In this document: one piece after another, positions 17,402 to 25,920 of the stretch
Layout: the number at the start of each line of letters is the position of its first letter
Numbering within the stretch: the first letter of the stretch is position 1
Assembly (NCBI GenBank): GCA_963784995.1
Contig: CAWATZ010000003.1
Coordinates: 2,418,001-2,482,000, forward strand
Reading direction: 5' to 3'
Length of the DNA stretch: 64,000 nt
DNA from: CAWATZ01 sp963784995
GTDB lineage: Bacteria > Planctomycetota > Planctomycetia > Gemmatales > Gemmataceae
The notes under the pieces: generated by a model
Seen by the model: the letters and a program-made list of their open reading frames with translations, nothing else
Told to the model about the DNA's origin: nothing
Database searches by the model: none
Made by a program: the position numbers and the translations under genes

Positions 17402-18636
17402 CCCGTCGCGTTGTCATCACCGGCCTGGGCACGGTGAATCCGCTGGCGTTCGATCTGCCCGGCTTCTGGTCCGCGCTGTGCGCGGGCAAGAGCGGCGTCG
17501 GACCGATCGAGCGCTTCGATACCACCGCGTACAAGGTGAAGTTCGGCGGCGAGATCAAGGACTGGAAGCCCGAGGCGTACGTGGATCGCAAGACGGCCCG
17601 GCACCTGGACCGTTATGCCCAGTTCGCTTTGGTCGCCGCCCTGAACGCGGTGAAGGACAGCGGACTGGACTTGCCCGGGGAAGACCTCTGCAGGTGCGGC
17701 GTCATCGTCGGCAGCGGCATCGGCGGACTGAGCGAGTTCGAGGAGCAGCATTCCCGTCTGGAGAAGGAAGGCCCGGGCCGGCTCAGCCCGTTCATGATCC
17801 CCAAGATGATCTCCAACTCGGCCGCGGGCATCATCTCGATCGAACTTGGCCTGCGCGGACCGAACACTGCCGTCACCACCGCCTGCGCCTCGGCGGGTCA
17901 CGCCATCAGCGACGCCCAGCGAGCCATCCAGTGCGGCCTGGCCGACGTGATGCTGGCCGGCGGCGCCGAGGCGGCCCTGACGCCGATGGGACTGGGCGGC
18001 TTCATCGCTGCCCGCGCCCTGTCGTCGCGCAACGACAGCCCGGCCACGGCCAGCCGGCCCTTCGACAAGGATCGCGACGGCTTTGTCCTGAGCGAGGGCG
18101 CCGGCATCGTGGTCCTCGAGGAGCTGGAGCGGGCTCGGAAGCGCAACGCTCCCATCTATGCGGAGCTGCTCGGCTCGGGCAGTTCCGGCGACGCCTACCA
18201 CATCACGGCCCCTCATCCCGAGGGCGCCGGGGCGGCCCAGGCGATGCGGGCCGCGCTCAAGGACGCCCGGCTCAACCCCGAGGACGTCCAGTACGTCAAT
18301 GCGCATGGGACCAGCACGCCGCTGGGAGACGAGGCCGAGACCAAGGCGATCAAGGAAGTGTTCGGCGCTCACGCCCGCAAGCTGGCCATCAGCAGCACCA
18401 AGAGCATGCTGGGCCATCTGCTCGGCGCCAGCGGCGGCGTCGAACTGATTGCTACCGTGCTGATGATCAAGCACCGCATGGTCCACCCGACCATCAACTA
18501 CCAGACGCCCGATCCTGGCTGCGACCTGGACTACGTGCCCAACACGGCCCGGGACCTGATTATCCGCCGGGCGATCTCCAACAGCTTCGGCTTTGGCGGA
18601 CACAACAGCACGCTGGTTATTGGCATGATGGGATAA
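17398..18636 (+). CDS. fabF: 3-oxoacyl-ACP synthase II (KAS II)
   Basis: 412 residues. Catalytic triad visible: Cys163 in TTACASAGHA, His303 in NAHGTST, His340 in SMLGHLLGA. It condenses acyl-ACP with malonyl-ACP. It is translationally coupled to acpP by a 4-nt overlap. No fabH or fabG is present in this cluster. Confidence 0.97.
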   Translation: MTRRVVITGLGTVNPLAFDLPGFWSALCAGKSGVGPIERFDTTAYKVKFGGEIKDWKPEAYVDRKTARHLDRYAQFALVAALNAVKDSGLDLPGEDLCRCGVIVGSGIGGLSEFEEQHSRLEKEGPGRLSPFMIPKMISNSAAGIISIELGLRGPNTAVTTACASAGHAISDAQRAIQCGLADVMLAGGAEAALTPMGLGGFIAARALSSRNDSPATASRPFDKDRDGFVLSEGAGIVVLEELERARKRNAPIYAELLGSGSSGDAYHITAPHPEGAGAAQAMRAALKDARLNPEDVQYVNAHGTSTPLGDEAETKAIKEVFGAHARKLAISSTKSMLGHLLGASGGVELIATVLMIKHRMVHPTINYQTPDPGCDLDYVPNTARDLIIRRAISNSFGFGGHNSTLVIGMMG

Positions 18637-18640
18637 CCCT

Positions 18641-18715
18641 GGCGAGCCGGGAGCGTCAGCTCCCGGATTCTTCCGCTTCGTCGGAGAATCCGGGAGCTGA
18701 CGCTCCCGGCTCGCC
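18641..18715. repeat. 75-bp palindrome after fabF
   Basis: GGCGAGCCGGGAGCGTCAGC begins a perfect arm of about 34 nt with a short loop; it starts 5 nt after the fabF stop and probably ends the fab mRNA or stabilises it. Confidence 0.92.
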
Positions 18716-18743
18716 AAGTTCCGTTTCCTCTGAGATTGACTCC

Positions 18744-19932
18744 ATGAATTCCTCCCTTTCCTCCTTGCCTGCTCGGGCGGAGCAGGTTGCACTCTCTCCC
18801 CAGGAATATCAGCGCTACAGCCGGCACCTGATCATGCCGGAGGTCGGCCTGGACGGCCAGAAACGGCTGAAGGCGGCCAAGGTGCTGCTGATCGGCGCCG
18901 GCGGCCTCGGCTCACCGCTGGGCCTGTACCTGGCCGCGGCCGGCATCGGCCGGATCGGGCTGGTCGATTTCGACGCGGTCGATTTCAGCAACCTGCAGCG
19001 CCAGGTTCTGCATGGGACCACCGACGTCGGCCGGCCCAAGCTGCACTCGGCCGGCGAACGGCTGAAGGCCATCAATCCCGAGGTGCAGCTCGATCTCTAC
19101 GAGACCCGCCTCGACCGCACCAACGCCCTGCGCCTGTTCGAGCCCTATGACATCATCATCGACGGCACCGACAACTTCGCCACCCGCTACCTGGTCAACG
19201 ACACTTGCGTGCTGCTGAAGAAACCGAACGTCTACGGCAGCATCTTCCGCTTCGACGGCCAGGCGTCCGTGTTCTTTCCCGGGAAAGGGCCCTGCTATCG
19301 CTGTCTCTACCCGGAGCCGCCTCCTCCCGGCGAGGTGCCCAGCTGCGCCGAGGGCGGCGTCCTCGGCATCCTGCCCGGCGTGATCGGCTGCATCCAGGCG
19401 ACGGAGTGCATCAAGCTGGTGCTGGGCCGGGGCGAGCCGCTGATCGGCCGGTTGCTGCTCTACGATGCCCTGCAAATGAGCTTCCGCGAATTCAAGGTGC
19501 GCCGCAATCCCAAATGTCCCATCTGCGGCGATCAGCCGACCATCAAGGAGCTGATCGATTACGAGCAGTTCTGCGGGGTTCGCGGCCAGGAAGCGCCGCG
19601 CCCCGGCGGCTACGGCCGGCGACATCACGGTCGAGGAGCTGAAACAACGGCTGGACCGGGGCGAGAAGGTGTTCATCCTGGACGTGCGCAACCCGGAGGA
19701 GTATCAGCTGTGCCGGATCGCCGGGAGCAAGCTGCTGCCGCTGCCGGCCCTGGCGGAGAGGTTCCGCGAACTGGACCCGGAAAGCGAAATGGTGGTCCAC
19801 TGCAAGAGCGGCATGCGCAGCCAGAAGGCGATCGCGTTCCTGCGCGAGCAGGGGTTCCGGAAGCTGCGGAACCTCAAGGGCGGCATCCTGGCCTGGGCCG
19901 AGCGGATCGATCCGAGCATGCCGAAGTATTGA
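18744..19932 (+). CDS. moeB: MoeB/ThiF-type adenylyltransferase with C-terminal rhodanese domain, one frameshift
   Basis: From ATG 18744 the frame encodes a ThiF/MoeB domain: SRHLIMPEVG, the nucleotide loop GAGGLGSP, the zinc cysteines CYRC and CPIC, and the acceptor-type Cys in PSCAEGGVLGILPG. At CCCC (19601-19604) one extra base throws the frame out; the +1 frame continues directly with a rhodanese domain (FILDVRNPEEY, then VVHCKSGMRS with the active Cys). Total about 395 residues, the size of MoeZ/MoeBR proteins, which adenylate and thiolate a sulfur-carrier protein for molybdopterin or thiamin-type sulfur transfer. The shift is at a homopolymer and likely an assembly error. Confidence 0.9.
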
Positions 19933-19977
19933 TTTGTTTATTGCAACTCAGGAAGAAAAAGACCGACGCCCCTGCCC

Positions 19978-20076
19978 CCCAGGGCGATGCCCTGGGCTAT
20001 CGTGTTGCGCCCCTTCGGGGCGGTTGGCTTTCGCCCCGAAGGGGCGCAACACGATAGCCCAGGGCATCGCCCTGGG
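19978..20076. repeat. 99-bp palindrome after the moeB-like gene
   Basis: Arms of about 43 nt starting CCCAGGGCGATGCCCTGGGC, themselves containing smaller hairpins, with a loop around GTTGGCTTT. Confidence 0.92.
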
Positions 20077-20112
20077 TCACGGGCCGAGGTGGTCTTTCTC
20101 TTTCTGAGCGCA

Positions 20113-20166
20113 ATAGCCGCGACGCGGAGCGGAGCGCGTGAGTTTCCACGCTCCGCTGCGTAAACG
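20113..20166. repeat. Imperfect palindrome related to that at 13759
   Basis: TAGCCGCGACGCGGAGCGGA matches the arm of the 13759-13854 palindrome with small changes; the right half is CACGCTCCGCTGCG. It looks like a decayed or shortened copy, 30 bp upstream of the ArsC-family gene. Confidence 0.65.
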
Positions 20167-20197
20167 TTGCTCCGCAAACTCTTTTTCCGGAGTTCCC

Positions 20198-20551
20198 ATG
20201 TCCAAAATCGACTGGATGTACCATCGCAAGGGCTGAACCAGCTGCGGCAAAGCTCAGGGGTTCCTTGAGAAGAACGCGGTCGAGCCACCGGCCGAGGTCG
20301 TCGATGCCCGCAAGGAAAAACGCGGCCGGGAGGCAGCCATCGAACTGGCCCGCTCCGTCGAGCGCGTCCTGGTGGCACGCGGCAAGCAAATTCTCGTCTT
20401 CGACATGAAGACCAACCCACCCGACGACGATACCCTGGCCGCGTACCTGCTCGGGCCCACCGGCAACCTGAAAGCGCCGACCCTGCGCCGCGGGCAGACC
20501 CTGCTGGTCGGCTTCAGCGAGGAAGCCTATCGGCAGGTGCTGGAGAGCTGA
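20198..20551 (+). CDS. ArsC-family selenoprotein candidate (in-frame UGA at codon 13)
   Basis: An ATG preceded by CCGGAG opens MSKIDWMYHRKG, then TGA (20234-20236), then TSCGKAQGFLEKN and an uninterrupted frame to TGA at 20549: 117 residues counting the UGA as selenocysteine. The resulting motif U-T-S-C takes the place of the CxxC redox motif at the N-terminus of ArsC/Spx-fold proteins; the rest (VVDARKEKRGREAA, GPTGNLKAPTLRRGQTLLVGF) fits the thioredoxin-like ArsC family, with the LKAPT cis-proline-type segment present. A hairpin with a GGUU loop lies 17-33 nt behind the UGA. I recall that an ArsC family with Cys and Sec forms is known. Reaction inferred: thiol/selenol redox; not necessarily arsenate reduction. 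If Sec is not made, only 12 residues would be translated. Confidence 0.85.
20242..20279 (+). promoter_or_regulatory. SECIS-like hairpin downstream of the in-frame UGA
   Basis: Upper stem CTCAGG/CCTTGAG (20253-20269; one G-U pair) closes a GGTT-containing loop at 20259-20262, 22-26 nt after the UGA; a lower stem CTGCG/CGCGG (20242-20246 with 20275-20279) extends it. The G in the first loop positions and the spacing match the published consensus for bacterial SECIS elements bound by SelB. Confidence 0.7.
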
Positions 20552-20553
20552 AA

Positions 20554-20691
20554 AACCCCTCCCCCAACCCCTCCCGGAAGCGGGGAGGGGAGCCAGAGGG
20601 TGTTGCCGCTGTGTGTGTGCAGCAGCGCAATGCAATCGATCGGCGCTCTGGCTCCCTCCCCGTTTCGGGGAGGGGGTTGGGGGGAGGGGTT
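20554..20691. repeat. 138-bp inverted repeat after the selenoprotein candidate
   Basis: Left arm AACCCCTCCCCCAACCCCTC, right arm its near-complement ending GGGGAGGGGTT, loop of about 40 nt with CTGTGTGTGTGC. It begins 2 nt after the stop of the ArsC-family gene. Confidence 0.9.
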
Positions 20692-20835
20692 GAATGGCAG
20701 TCTACGTAACAACCCGGCACTTCTCTTTGCAATCCCCGGCCAAACTCGGTAAGCTGAATTGTTGTGTGAAGATGGCATGACGAGCTTGCCGAGTACATTC
20801 GTCTTTTCCCACCCTGGTCGATAGGAACCGCTGCG

Positions 20836-23800
20836 ATGACGCGATTGCTGCGACTTCTTCCGGCGTTGAGTCTGTGTACCGTCCTGACGGGTGCTGCCTG
20901 GGGGCAGGAGCCGATCCGCATGGCCCGCACTCCGGACATCTCCCCCGATGGCAAACTGATCACCTTCAGCTACCTGGGCGACATCTGGGTCGTGGAAACC
21001 ATCGGCGGCATCGCCCGGCCGGTGACCGTTCACCGCGCCCACGACATCAATCCTGTGTTCAGTCCCGATGGCCGATCCATCGCCTTCAGCTCCAACCGCC
21101 ACGGCAGTTACAACGTCCACGTCATCCCGGTGCAGAGCGGCAAGCCGCGCCGCTTGACGTTCGACTCGACCAACGAACTGGTCACCGGTTGGTCGCCCGA
21201 CGGCAAGCAGGTCCTGTTCACCTCGGGCCGCGCAGCAGGCTTCCCGGCTCACCTCGACCTGTTCAGCGTCCCGGTCGAGGGCGGACAGGTCCGGCAGCTG
21301 ACCACGACCGAGGCCCGCGAAGGCGTCTTCTCGCCGGACGGCAGCCGGATCGCCTGCGTGCGCGGTCCCGGCCTGTGGTATCGCAAGGGCTATCGCGGCT
21401 CCTCCAACGACGACCTCTGGGTCTGCAACGCCGACGGCACCAACCATCGGCAGCTGACCAGCTTCAACGGCCAGGACAGCGCTCCGATGTGGTCGGCCGA
21501 CGGCCAGTGGCTCTATTACGTCAGCGAGGTCTTCGGCACGCCGGCCAACGTTGTCCGCATCCCGGCCCATCCGCCCGTGCCCAGCAGCCCGTACCAGCCC
21601 CGGCAGATCACCTTCCACAAGGAAGACAGCGTTCGCAAGGCCCGGATCTCCGCCAACGGCGCCTGGATCGTCTACGAATGCGGCCCGGACCTGTGGGTCG
21701 TTTCCACTCAGGAAGGCTCCCGCCCACGCAAGCTGGCCATCGAGGTCCACACCGACGACAAGTCCAACACCGAGCGGATGGAAACCTTTACCAACAGCGG
21801 CGTTACCGAGTTCGCCGTCTCCGCCGACGACAAGCACATCGTCTTTGTCGTCCACGGCGAACTGTTCCGGGCCCGCGTCGCCGGCAATTCTCGGCCTGTC
21901 CGCATGACGACCACGGGGGCCGCCAACCACGGGGCGGCCTGGTCGCCCGACATGTCCAGGATCATCTTCATCTCCGACAAGGACGGCCAGGAAAACCTCT
22001 ATCTGCTCCAGGCCGATGACCCCGAGCATCCCCGGCTGATCGAGGCCCATCGCTTCAAGACCACCAAGCTGACCGACGGCAAGGAACCTCCTCTGGGCGT
22101 CAGTTTCGCGCCCGACGGCAAGCGCGTGGCCTTCGTCCGCGGCGGCAAGCTGTGGACCATGAACCCCGACGGCACCGACCTCAAAGTGATCGTCAACGAG
22201 GTCCGCGTCATCGATTACGAATGGTCGCCGGACAGCAAATGGTTCGTCTTCGCCCGCCTGGACGGCTCCTTTGCCAGCGAGTTGTACGTGGTGCCCAGCA
22301 CCGGGCCGACCGCCGACAACCCGGTCCGCAACGTCACCCGCTATGCCACCTCCAACCTGGGCGTCACCTGGAGCGCCGACGGCAAGAAACTGGCCTTCCT
22401 GAGCAACCGCCGCGGCAGCAGCGGCACCTTGCACGTCATGTCGCTGCAAAAGCCGGCTGCCCCGGGAACTCCGGAGAAGCCGGCGCCGCTGTTCGGCACC
22501 CCGCCGGTGGAGATTGACTGGGAGGACCTGCACCTGCGCGTGCAGGCGATCGGCAGCGCCCCGGTCGAGGAGGCCGCCATCTCGACGGACGGCACCCGCA
22601 TCGCCTTCCGGGCGGCCAACGATCTCTGGCTGACCAGCACCGACGGCAACCAGCTGACGCGCTTGACCAGCGGCAGCACCAAGCCCACGCAGATCACCTG
22701 GTCGAAGAAGAACTCGGGGGTCTACTTCCGGGACGGCAACAACGCTGTCCGGCTGGTCCGTTCGAGCGTCTTCGGCGGCGACGTGGCCACGATTCCCTTG
22801 CAGGTGAAGATGAACATTCGGGCCGAGGAGGAGTTCGCCGAGATGTTCGAGCAGAGCTGGCGTTACCTCTCGGCCTTCTTCTACGACCGGTCCTTTCACG
22901 GGGCCGACTGGGACGCCATCCGGGTCAAGTATCGGCCGCTGGTCAAGCACGTGGTCATGAAGGAAGACCTGTACGCCCTGCTCTACCTGATGATGGGCGA
23001 GCTGAACGCCTCGCATCTGGGCGTGGCCGGCTCGACCAGTTCGCCCGAGGAGCCGACCGCTCACCTGGGCTTGCTCTTCGACCCCACCTATCGCGGCAAG
23101 GGCCTCAAAATCGCCGAAGTGCTGAAGCGCGGGCCGGCGGACCGGCGCGGCCTGAACCTCAAGCCGGGCGAGTTCGTCCTCAGCATCGACGGCGTCCTGA
23201 TCGACGGCAGCGTGGACGTCAGCAAGCTGCTCAACGGCAAGGTCAATGAGCTGATCGCCTTGCAGGTCGCTTCGACCTCCGACGCCCCTCCCAAGAGCCG
23301 CCGGCTCATCGAGATCCAGGGGGCGAGCAAGAGCAAGGAGGGCTCCTCCGGCCGGCCCGGCATCCCCGAATTGACGTACGATCGCTGGGTGGCCAACAAC
23401 ACCAGGCGCGTGGCCGAGCTGAGCAAGGGCAAGCTGGGCTACATCCACATCCCGGAAATGACCGAGAAGGGGCTGGATAGCTTTGTCCGCACGCTGTACT
23501 CCGACCATTTCGACAAGGACGCGATCGTGCTGGACGTGCGCTTCAACGGCGGCGGCAACACCCACGACCAGGTGCTGAACTACCTGGGCGGCCGGGAACA
23601 CACCTGGTTCCGGCACCGGGACGGCGGCGAGGGGCTGGTGATCCGCTCCGCCGACCGCAAGTGGACCAAGCCGCTGGTGCTGCTGATCAACAACCGCTCC
23701 TACAGCGACGCCGAGATCTTCCCGCACGCCTTCCGCACCCTGGGCCTGGGCAAGCTGGTCGGCCAGGCCACCGGCGGCAACGTCATCGGCACCGTCTCGG

Positions 23801-24075
23801 TCCGGCTGATCGACGGCTCCACCTTCCGCTTGCCGCGGACTGGCGTCTACACCATCAAGGGCGTCAACATGGACAAGGAGGGCGTCCTCCCCGACGTGTC
23901 GGTGGAGAACAACCCCGAGCAGCTGGCCCGGGGTCAGGACACCCAGCTGGACAGGGCCGTGGAGGTGCTGCTGGCCGACATGGCCGAGCGCAAGAAGAAA
24001 AGTGACCCCAAGGTGGTGGTCAAGCCGGACGAGGGCAAGCGGGAGACGCCGATGCCGATGGGGGACCCGAAGTGA
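20836..24075 (+). CDS. Tricorn-like S41 peptidase with beta-propeller and PDZ domains
   Basis: 1079 residues. Signal peptide LLPALSLCTVLTGAAWG, then two WD/TolB-like propellers (repeated SPDGKLITF, SPDGRSIAF, SADGKKLAF) to about residue 640, a PDZ domain near 750-830 (VLKRGPADRRGLNLKPGEFVL), and the C-terminal S41 domain with the nucleophile Ser around 957 in NRSYSDAE. This is the Tricorn protease homolog layout; here it would be periplasmic and degrade peptides. A 1066-residue antisense frame is a shadow. Confidence 0.93.
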   Translation: MTRLLRLLPALSLCTVLTGAAWGQEPIRMARTPDISPDGKLITFSYLGDIWVVETIGGIARPVTVHRAHDINPVFSPDGRSIAFSSNRHGSYNVHVIPVQSGKPRRLTFDSTNELVTGWSPDGKQVLFTSGRAAGFPAHLDLFSVPVEGGQVRQLTTTEAREGVFSPDGSRIACVRGPGLWYRKGYRGSSNDDLWVCNADGTNHRQLTSFNGQDSAPMWSADGQWLYYVSEVFGTPANVVRIPAHPPVPSSPYQPRQITFHKEDSVRKARISANGAWIVYECGPDLWVVSTQEGSRPRKLAIEVHTDDKSNTERMETFTNSGVTEFAVSADDKHIVFVVHGELFRARVAGNSRPVRMTTTGAANHGAAWSPDMSRIIFISDKDGQENLYLLQADDPEHPRLIEAHRFKTTKLTDGKEPPLGVSFAPDGKRVAFVRGGKLWTMNPDGTDLKVIVNEVRVIDYEWSPDSKWFVFARLDGSFASELYVVPSTGPTADNPVRNVTRYATSNLGVTWSADGKKLAFLSNRRGSSGTLHVMSLQKPAAPGTPEKPAPLFGTPPVEIDWEDLHLRVQAIGSAPVEEAAISTDGTRIAFRAANDLWLTSTDGNQLTRLTSGSTKPTQITWSKKNSGVYFRDGNNAVRLVRSSVFGGDVATIPLQVKMNIRAEEEFAEMFEQSWRYLSAFFYDRSFHGADWDAIRVKYRPLVKHVVMKEDLYALLYLMMGELNASHLGVAGSTSSPEEPTAHLGLLFDPTYRGKGLKIAEVLKRGPADRRGLNLKPGEFVLSIDGVLIDGSVDVSKLLNGKVNELIALQVASTSDAPPKSRRLIEIQGASKSKEGSSGRPGIPELTYDRWVANNTRRVAELSKGKLGYIHIPEMTEKGLDSFVRTLYSDHFDKDAIVLDVRFNGGGNTHDQVLNYLGGREHTWFRHRDGGEGLVIRSADRKWTKPLVLLINNRSYSDAEIFPHAFRTLGLGKLVGQATGGNVIGTVSVRLIDGSTFRLPRTGVYTIKGVNMDKEGVLPDVSVENNPEQLARGQDTQLDRAVEVLLADMAERKKKSDPKVVVKPDEGKRETPMPMGDPK

Positions 24076-24178
24076 ACGTTCGTCAAAACTCGAACTGAAA
24101 TCAGCTCAACGGTCGGAGTCATACCCGCCTCGCTCCGGGACCGTGGCGTGACGGCGACCGGACACTGAAAAGTCGCTG

Positions 24179-24562
24179 TCACTCTTCCTCAGCCCAGCAG
24201 GAGCAGTGCGGGGCCTGCCGCTCCAGGAGTTGTTCGCATTCGGTACACCACAGCTGGCCGCACTCGTAGCAGCGCCCCACGAGGATGTCGTTGATTTCCG
24301 GATCGTTTTCGCAGTTCCCGGTCTGATCGCTGTGGCAGCGGGGACAGGGGCCGACCAGGATGCGATTGGCGAAGTCCTCGGCGGTGCTGCTGTCGCGAAA
24401 GGTCTCGCGCATTTCCTCCAGCACCTCGGGGGGCATGGCCTGAAGCATCTCCTGCGCCACGTCGATTTCCTCGGGGGTGGGAGCGTCTGTGAGGGCGGCC
24501 TCACAGAACCGGCAAACCTTCGCACCCTCCAGGACCCGCTTGTTACAATTCCAGCAGCGCAT
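24179..24562 (-). CDS. Small double zinc-ribbon protein
   Basis: 127 residues; AAGGAG seven bases before the ATG decides the start against longer frames. Cysteine pairs CWNC...CRFC (residues 3-21) form one ribbon; CPRC, CYEC, CTEC and a final CSC form a second cluster. The middle is helical (ALTDAPTPEEIDVAQEML). No catalytic motif. Such ribbons bind nucleic acids or proteins; the role is unknown. Confidence 0.75.
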   Translation of the reverse strand: MRCWNCNKRVLEGAKVCRFCEAALTDAPTPEEIDVAQEMLQAMPPEVLEEMRETFRDSSTAEDFANRILVGPCPRCHSDQTGNCENDPEINDILVGRCYECGQLWCTECEQLLERQAPHCSCWAEEE

Positions 24563-24745
24563 CTTTGTCTCCTTGAATCCTGACCTGTGCCGGTTCCGCG
24601 TTGGCGTGAAGAGTGAACTCCACGGCATGGTAGCGGCTGCCCGTCGCCGTCGCAACACGATTCGAGAGCTGCCAAGATTGTCAAGGAGCCCCTCCCCAGG
24701 TAAAGTGCTTGCATTCGCTTTTTCCCCTATTTGCGAGGTGCGACC

Positions 24746-25798
24746 ATGCCTGACCTGAAAGACGGCGGATCGACCGAGATGAAAGGCTCCGGAGCCAAGC
24801 CCTACGTGCTGAAGAACGTCGGCGGCGTCTACTCCTGCACCTGTCCCGCCTGGCGGAACCAGTCGCTGCCGATCGAGCGGCGCACCTGCAAGCATCTGCG
24901 CAAGCTGCGGGGCGACGCGGCCGAGGAGGCCCGCATTGGCGGCGAACTGCCGGTGCGGGCGAAGGTCGAGACCGAGGGCAAGGAAATCGTGCTGCTGGCC
25001 GAGCCGTGGGACAATGCCGCCGACCTGTCCGGCTGGTGGATGAGCGAGAAGCTCGACGGCGTCCGTGCCTACTGGGACGGCAAGCAGTTCCTGTCGCGCA
25101 AAGGCAATCAGTTTCTTGCCCCGGACTGGTTCATCGAAGGGCTGCCCGACGTGCCTCTCGACGGGGAGTTATGGATCGATCGCAAGCAATTCAACCGCAC
25201 CTCCGGCATCGTTCGGCGGGGCGACAAACCCGATTTGTGGAACCAGTTGCATTACATGGTCTTCGACGCTCCGGCCGTTTCGGGCGGCTTTGAAGAGCGG
25301 CTCCGCTTCCTCACGGACCTGCTCGCGAGCCGGACGCCGAAGTTCGCCCGGAAGCACGACCATGAGCTGTGTCGGAACCTGGAGCATCTGCGGAGCGAAC
25401 TGACCAGGGTGGAGGCGCTGGGCGGTGAGGGGCTGATGCTCCGACAACCGGGCTCGAAATACCAGATTGGACGTTCGGCAACGATTCTCAAGGTGAAGAA
25501 CTTCCACGACGCCGAGGGGGTGGTAGTTGGCCACCAACCCGGAGAAGGCAAGCACAAGGGCCGGCTCGGGGCATTGCTGATTCGCCTGGCCAGCGGGGTT
25601 GAAGCCAAGGTCGGCACCGGCTTCACCGACAAGCAGCGCGAGAACCCGCCGCCGATCGGGGCGACGATCACGTTCCGCTATCAGGAACTGTCCGAGGCGG
25701 GCGTGCCGCGGTTCCCGAGCTACGTTGGGGTGCGCATTGATGCAGCCGTCGGCCGTCCCAATCCCGGAGCCGGGCCGACCGTTCCCGGTGCTCCGTGA
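24746..25798 (+). CDS. ATP-dependent DNA ligase with N-terminal SWIM zinc finger
   Basis: 350 residues from ATG 24746 (GAGG seven bases upstream; an in-frame TTG at 24731 is less likely). Residues about 27-52 hold a SWIM finger: CTC, then CKH. The ligase core follows: motif I SEKLDGVRAYW with adenylation Lys, LDGELW, GEGLMLR, motif V ILKVK, then an OB fold (HKGRLGALLIRLASG). This is the small viral/LigB-like type that seals nicks. No Ku or polymerase partner is nearby. The SWIM finger likely adds DNA binding. Confidence 0.9.
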   Translation: MPDLKDGGSTEMKGSGAKPYVLKNVGGVYSCTCPAWRNQSLPIERRTCKHLRKLRGDAAEEARIGGELPVRAKVETEGKEIVLLAEPWDNAADLSGWWMSEKLDGVRAYWDGKQFLSRKGNQFLAPDWFIEGLPDVPLDGELWIDRKQFNRTSGIVRRGDKPDLWNQLHYMVFDAPAVSGGFEERLRFLTDLLASRTPKFARKHDHELCRNLEHLRSELTRVEALGGEGLMLRQPGSKYQIGRSATILKVKNFHDAEGVVVGHQPGEGKHKGRLGALLIRLASGVEAKVGTGFTDKQRENPPPIGATITFRYQELSEAGVPRFPSYVGVRIDAAVGRPNPGAGPTVPGAP

Positions 25799-25920
25799 CA
25801 GAAACGCCCCAATCCGGTGGCTGCGTTGGGGTTGGCGCTGGCGGTGCAGCTGTTGTGGAGCATCCCTTCCGGCTGACCCGGGGCATCGCCCCGGGAGCCG
25901 GACGGCGGTGATCGCAAGGG

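Noticed and set aside
20234..20236. UGA as a simple nonsense mutation or sequencing error
   Set aside because: Its position exactly at the redox residue, plus the SECIS-like hairpin at proper spacing, makes recoding the better explanation; it stays testable by reads.
20527..23727. 1066-codon open frame antisense to the Tricorn-like gene
   Set aside because: Same shadow effect; repetitive Val/Gly/Asp composition, no start signal or motif.
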